From Woeseiaceae bacterium (lineage in GTDB: Bacteria; Pseudomonadota; Gammaproteobacteria; Steroidobacterales; Woeseiaceae): a DNA stretch of 64,000 nt. Shown here one piece after another: positions 62,332 to 64,000 of this stretch. Each line of letters begins with the position of its first letter. Position 1 is the stretch's first letter. The notes under the pieces were generated by a model. The model was not told the origin of the DNA. It ran no database searches and was given only the letters and a program-made list of their open reading frames with translations. The stretch covers positions 72,040-136,039 of the forward strand of contig JAJFKU010000052.1 in assembly GCA_021773035.1 (NCBI GenBank), given 5' to 3'. Made by a program: the position numbers and the translations under genes.

Positions 62332-64000
62332 GTTTCGACAAGCTGGTTATCAGGGATGTAGAGGGTGAGCGCCACTTTACACAGGAACAACTGCCACTGC
62401 GTGTTGGCACAGGCGGTGACTGTCAGTTGCGATTACCAGGCCCTGGTGGCGAGCCGGTAGCGCTGCTGGACCTGCTCGATGGCCTGCCGATCGTGCAGCC
62501 GGTCGGACGAAATACATCCCTGCACTTCAACGGTGCACCGCTTGAAGCAAGTCGTCGCCTCGTGGATGGTGACGTACTGCAGTTCTTCGGTAGCGAAATT
62601 CGCTTCCACGTCGGCGACGACGGCGTCGCTGTCGACGTGCGGCTTGAGGACAGCGCCTATGTCACGCAGCCGCCGGAGGCGGCGGACGATGCCGATCGCC
62701 CGGACGATGAATCAATCGCGCCAACCGCTTTTCGCCGCGCCGCCGCGAGCAGTGCGGCAAACCTTCAGTCCAGACGCAGTCCGCTGAAGATGATCGTTGG
62801 GGGCGGGCTGCTGGTGTTGCTGTCGATGTCCTACCTGCTGTTCACGTCCAAATCGGTCGAGTTCGAGATCGATCCGGGACAACCGGACGCATTCGATATT
62901 TCAGGCGGCTGGTTTCGCCTGCCCATTGGCGACCGGGTCTTGTTGCGCACGGGCAACTACACGGTAAACGTAGAAAAAGAGGGCTACTACGCCATTGGGC
63001 AGACTTTTGTTGTCGGCGATGAGCAGTCGATGACAGTGCGACTTAGGATGCGCAAAAAACCGGGTCGGCTGACGGTCGTTACCGAACCGGTTGTCGATGC
63101 GGTGGTTACTGTCGACAATTCTCTGGTTGGCAAGGCACCTTATGGCCCGGTAGAGCTTGAACCGGGCGAGCATACGGTGCGGGTTGAGTCGGATCGTTTT
63201 CTGCCGTTCAGCGACTTCGTCACGGTTACCGGACTGGATCAGCTCGAAAGCCTGCATGTGCAGTTAACCCCTCGCTGGGCGGAGGTCGAAGTCCGTTCGG
63301 AGCCGCCAGGGGCGGCGGTCTTTTCCGGCGATGACGAACTTGGCGTTACTCCGGCAACGGTGCAGCTAATCGAGGGTATGCATGACCTGACAGTGATCAA
63401 GGATGGTTTCAGTGCCTGGGACGGCAACGTCGTCGCCGTGCCGAACGTCGGTCAGACACTGCCATTGATTCGCCTGCAGCCAGCGAATGCGCGCCTGCTG
63501 GTGAATACCATTCCCCGCGGTGCGAACATCACGGTGAATGGTCGTTACCGCGGCCAGTCGCCAATGACATTGTCGCTATCGCCGGGTATCGACTACCAAA
63601 TCGGTATGTCGAAAGCGGGCTACGGTGTGACCAGTCGAAATCTTCGCCTGGAGTCTGCAGCGAGCGAAGCTATTACCGTCGATCTGTCCGCTCGCGTCGG
63701 TACGCTCACGCTGATTGTCGAGCCTGCCGATGCGACAGTCTATGTCGGCGGTCGCGCGCGGGGAACCGGCAAGACAATCCTGCGCCTGAGTTCCGCACCA
63801 CATCGTATTGAAGTTAAGCGTCAGGGGTTTCTTGACTGGTCGAGAACCATCACGCCGCGGCCCGGATATCCGCAAACGGTAACGGCTCAGCTCCGGTCGT
63901 TGCAGGCAGTTGCCCGTGACTCCGTTGCCAGAACAGCTGAGACTTCGGCCGGGCAGACGATGCGTCGTGTCGAGGGTGGCACTTTTTCAATGGGTGCGTC
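62328..64000 (+). CDS. FHA-like / TM / PEGA repeats / FGE-like protein (3' end outside window)
   Basis: Reads open from TTG 62328, with GAGGAG at 62317-62322, to the window end (557 residues). Residues 1-105 resemble FHA (LPLRVGTGGDCQLRLPG, a NTSLHFNG turn), lacking some of the classic Arg/Ser contacts, so phosphothreonine binding is possible. One helix at 153-171 crosses the membrane. Residues 175-540 hold about five PEGA repeats (FEIDPGQ, VEVRSEPPGAAVFSG, LLVNTIPRGANITVNG, LTLIVEPADATVYVGG, each then a GYxx or GFxx turn). At 545, MRRVEGGTFSMGA opens a formylglycine-generating-enzyme-like domain. The FHA part may read kinase phosphorylation and pass it to the periplasm. Confidence 0.85.
   Translation, partial: MSFDKLVIRDVEGERHFTQEQLPLRVGTGGDCQLRLPGPGGEPVALLDLLDGLPIVQPVGRNTSLHFNGAPLEASRRLVDGDVLQFFGSEIRFHVGDDGVAVDVRLEDSAYVTQPPEAADDADRPDDESIAPTAFRRAAASSAANLQSRRSPLKMIVGGGLLVLLSMSYLLFTSKSVEFEIDPGQPDAFDISGGWFRLPIGDRVLLRTGNYTVNVEKEGYYAIGQTFVVGDEQSMTVRLRMRKKPGRLTVVTEPVVDAVVTVDNSLVGKAPYGPVELEPGEHTVRVESDRFLPFSDFVTVTGLDQLESLHVQLTPRWAEVEVRSEPPGAAVFSGDDELGVTPATVQLIEGMHDLTVIKDGFSAWDGNVVAVPNVGQTLPLIRLQPANARLLVNTIPRGANITVNGRYRGQSPMTLSLSPGIDYQIGMSKAGYGVTSRNLRLESAASEAITVDLSARVGTLTLIVEPADATVYVGGRARGTGKTILRLSSAPHRIEVKRQGFLDWSRTITPRPGYPQTVTAQLRSLQAVARDSVARTAETSAGQTMRRVEGGTFSMGA

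Noticed and set aside
55281..64000. Type VI secretion regulatory cassette
   Set aside because: Kinase, phosphatase and FHA-like parts are there, but no secretion structural gene is visible in the window, so the label is not supported.

Overview
The window looks like a stretch of chromosome from a marine-type gammaproteobacterium, possibly close to Woeseiaceae. This is an inference from gene content (Na+-dependent oxaloacetate decarboxylase, many secreted peptidases, CreD, DmdC-like acyl-CoA dehydrogenase) and moderately high GC; no rRNA or other marker gene is present. Genes are densely packed, often with 4-nt overlaps and GTG or TTG starts. I see no tRNA, rRNA, CRISPR array, insertion sequence or prophage.

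Layout. 1-9.2 kb: lipid and aldehyde metabolism (thioredoxin-reductase-like flavoprotein cut by the window edge, cyclophilin lipoprotein behind a broken SDR gene, acyl-CoA dehydrogenase, RetSat/CrtI-like oxidoreductase, amidohydrolase, aldehyde dehydrogenase, YeiH exporter). 9.3-20.4 kb: exported peptidases (S9, M3, M1), HupE/UreJ, an SH3-S74 chaperone protein, a DUF4124 protein, CreD and a lipoprotein hydrolase. 20.5-24.5 kb: oadGAB sodium pump and a GT2 glycosyltransferase, ended by a 16-bp-stem terminator. 24.6-32.9 kb: M20 peptidase, metallo-beta-lactamase-fold protein, and a beta-alanine/amine catabolic locus (mmsA, two class III aminotransferases, a PuuR-like regulator with a palindromic operator), then ilvE.

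33-47 kb is a respiratory island. Leftward: DUF1566 lipoprotein, two different heme A synthase homologues and hemN. Rightward and divergent: a 54-aa membrane peptide, a CuA subunit II, a B-family heme-copper subunit I, SCO, a cytochrome b/ferredoxin/MvhD fusion, a small membrane protein and bacteriohemerythrin. The subunit I has Gln where oxygen reductases carry the cross-linked active-site Tyr, as recalled for eNOR-type nitric oxide reductases. A second heme-copper subunit I at 45.5-46.9 kb has Asp in place of one CuB histidine. Together they suggest a nitric oxide reduction or detoxification locus rather than ordinary oxygen respiration.

47-55 kb: FMN-dependent hydroxyacid oxidase, cold-shock protein, TauE/SafE exporter, DUF7009 and DUF2461 proteins, a 26-bp perfect inverted repeat, a redoxin, acetoacetate-CoA ligase, a thioesterase and glycerol kinase. 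55.3-64 kb: a signalling cluster of a zinc-ribbon Ser/Thr kinase, PP2C phosphatase, Gly/Ser-rich lipoprotein, unknown lipoprotein, transmembrane Ser/Thr kinase with a large extracytoplasmic region, and a protein with an FHA-like domain, a membrane helix, PEGA repeats and the start of a formylglycine-generating-enzyme-like domain that runs off the window. These genes appear built to carry a phosphorylation signal across the inner membrane to the envelope. This cluster and the heme-copper island are the best candidates for undescribed biology.
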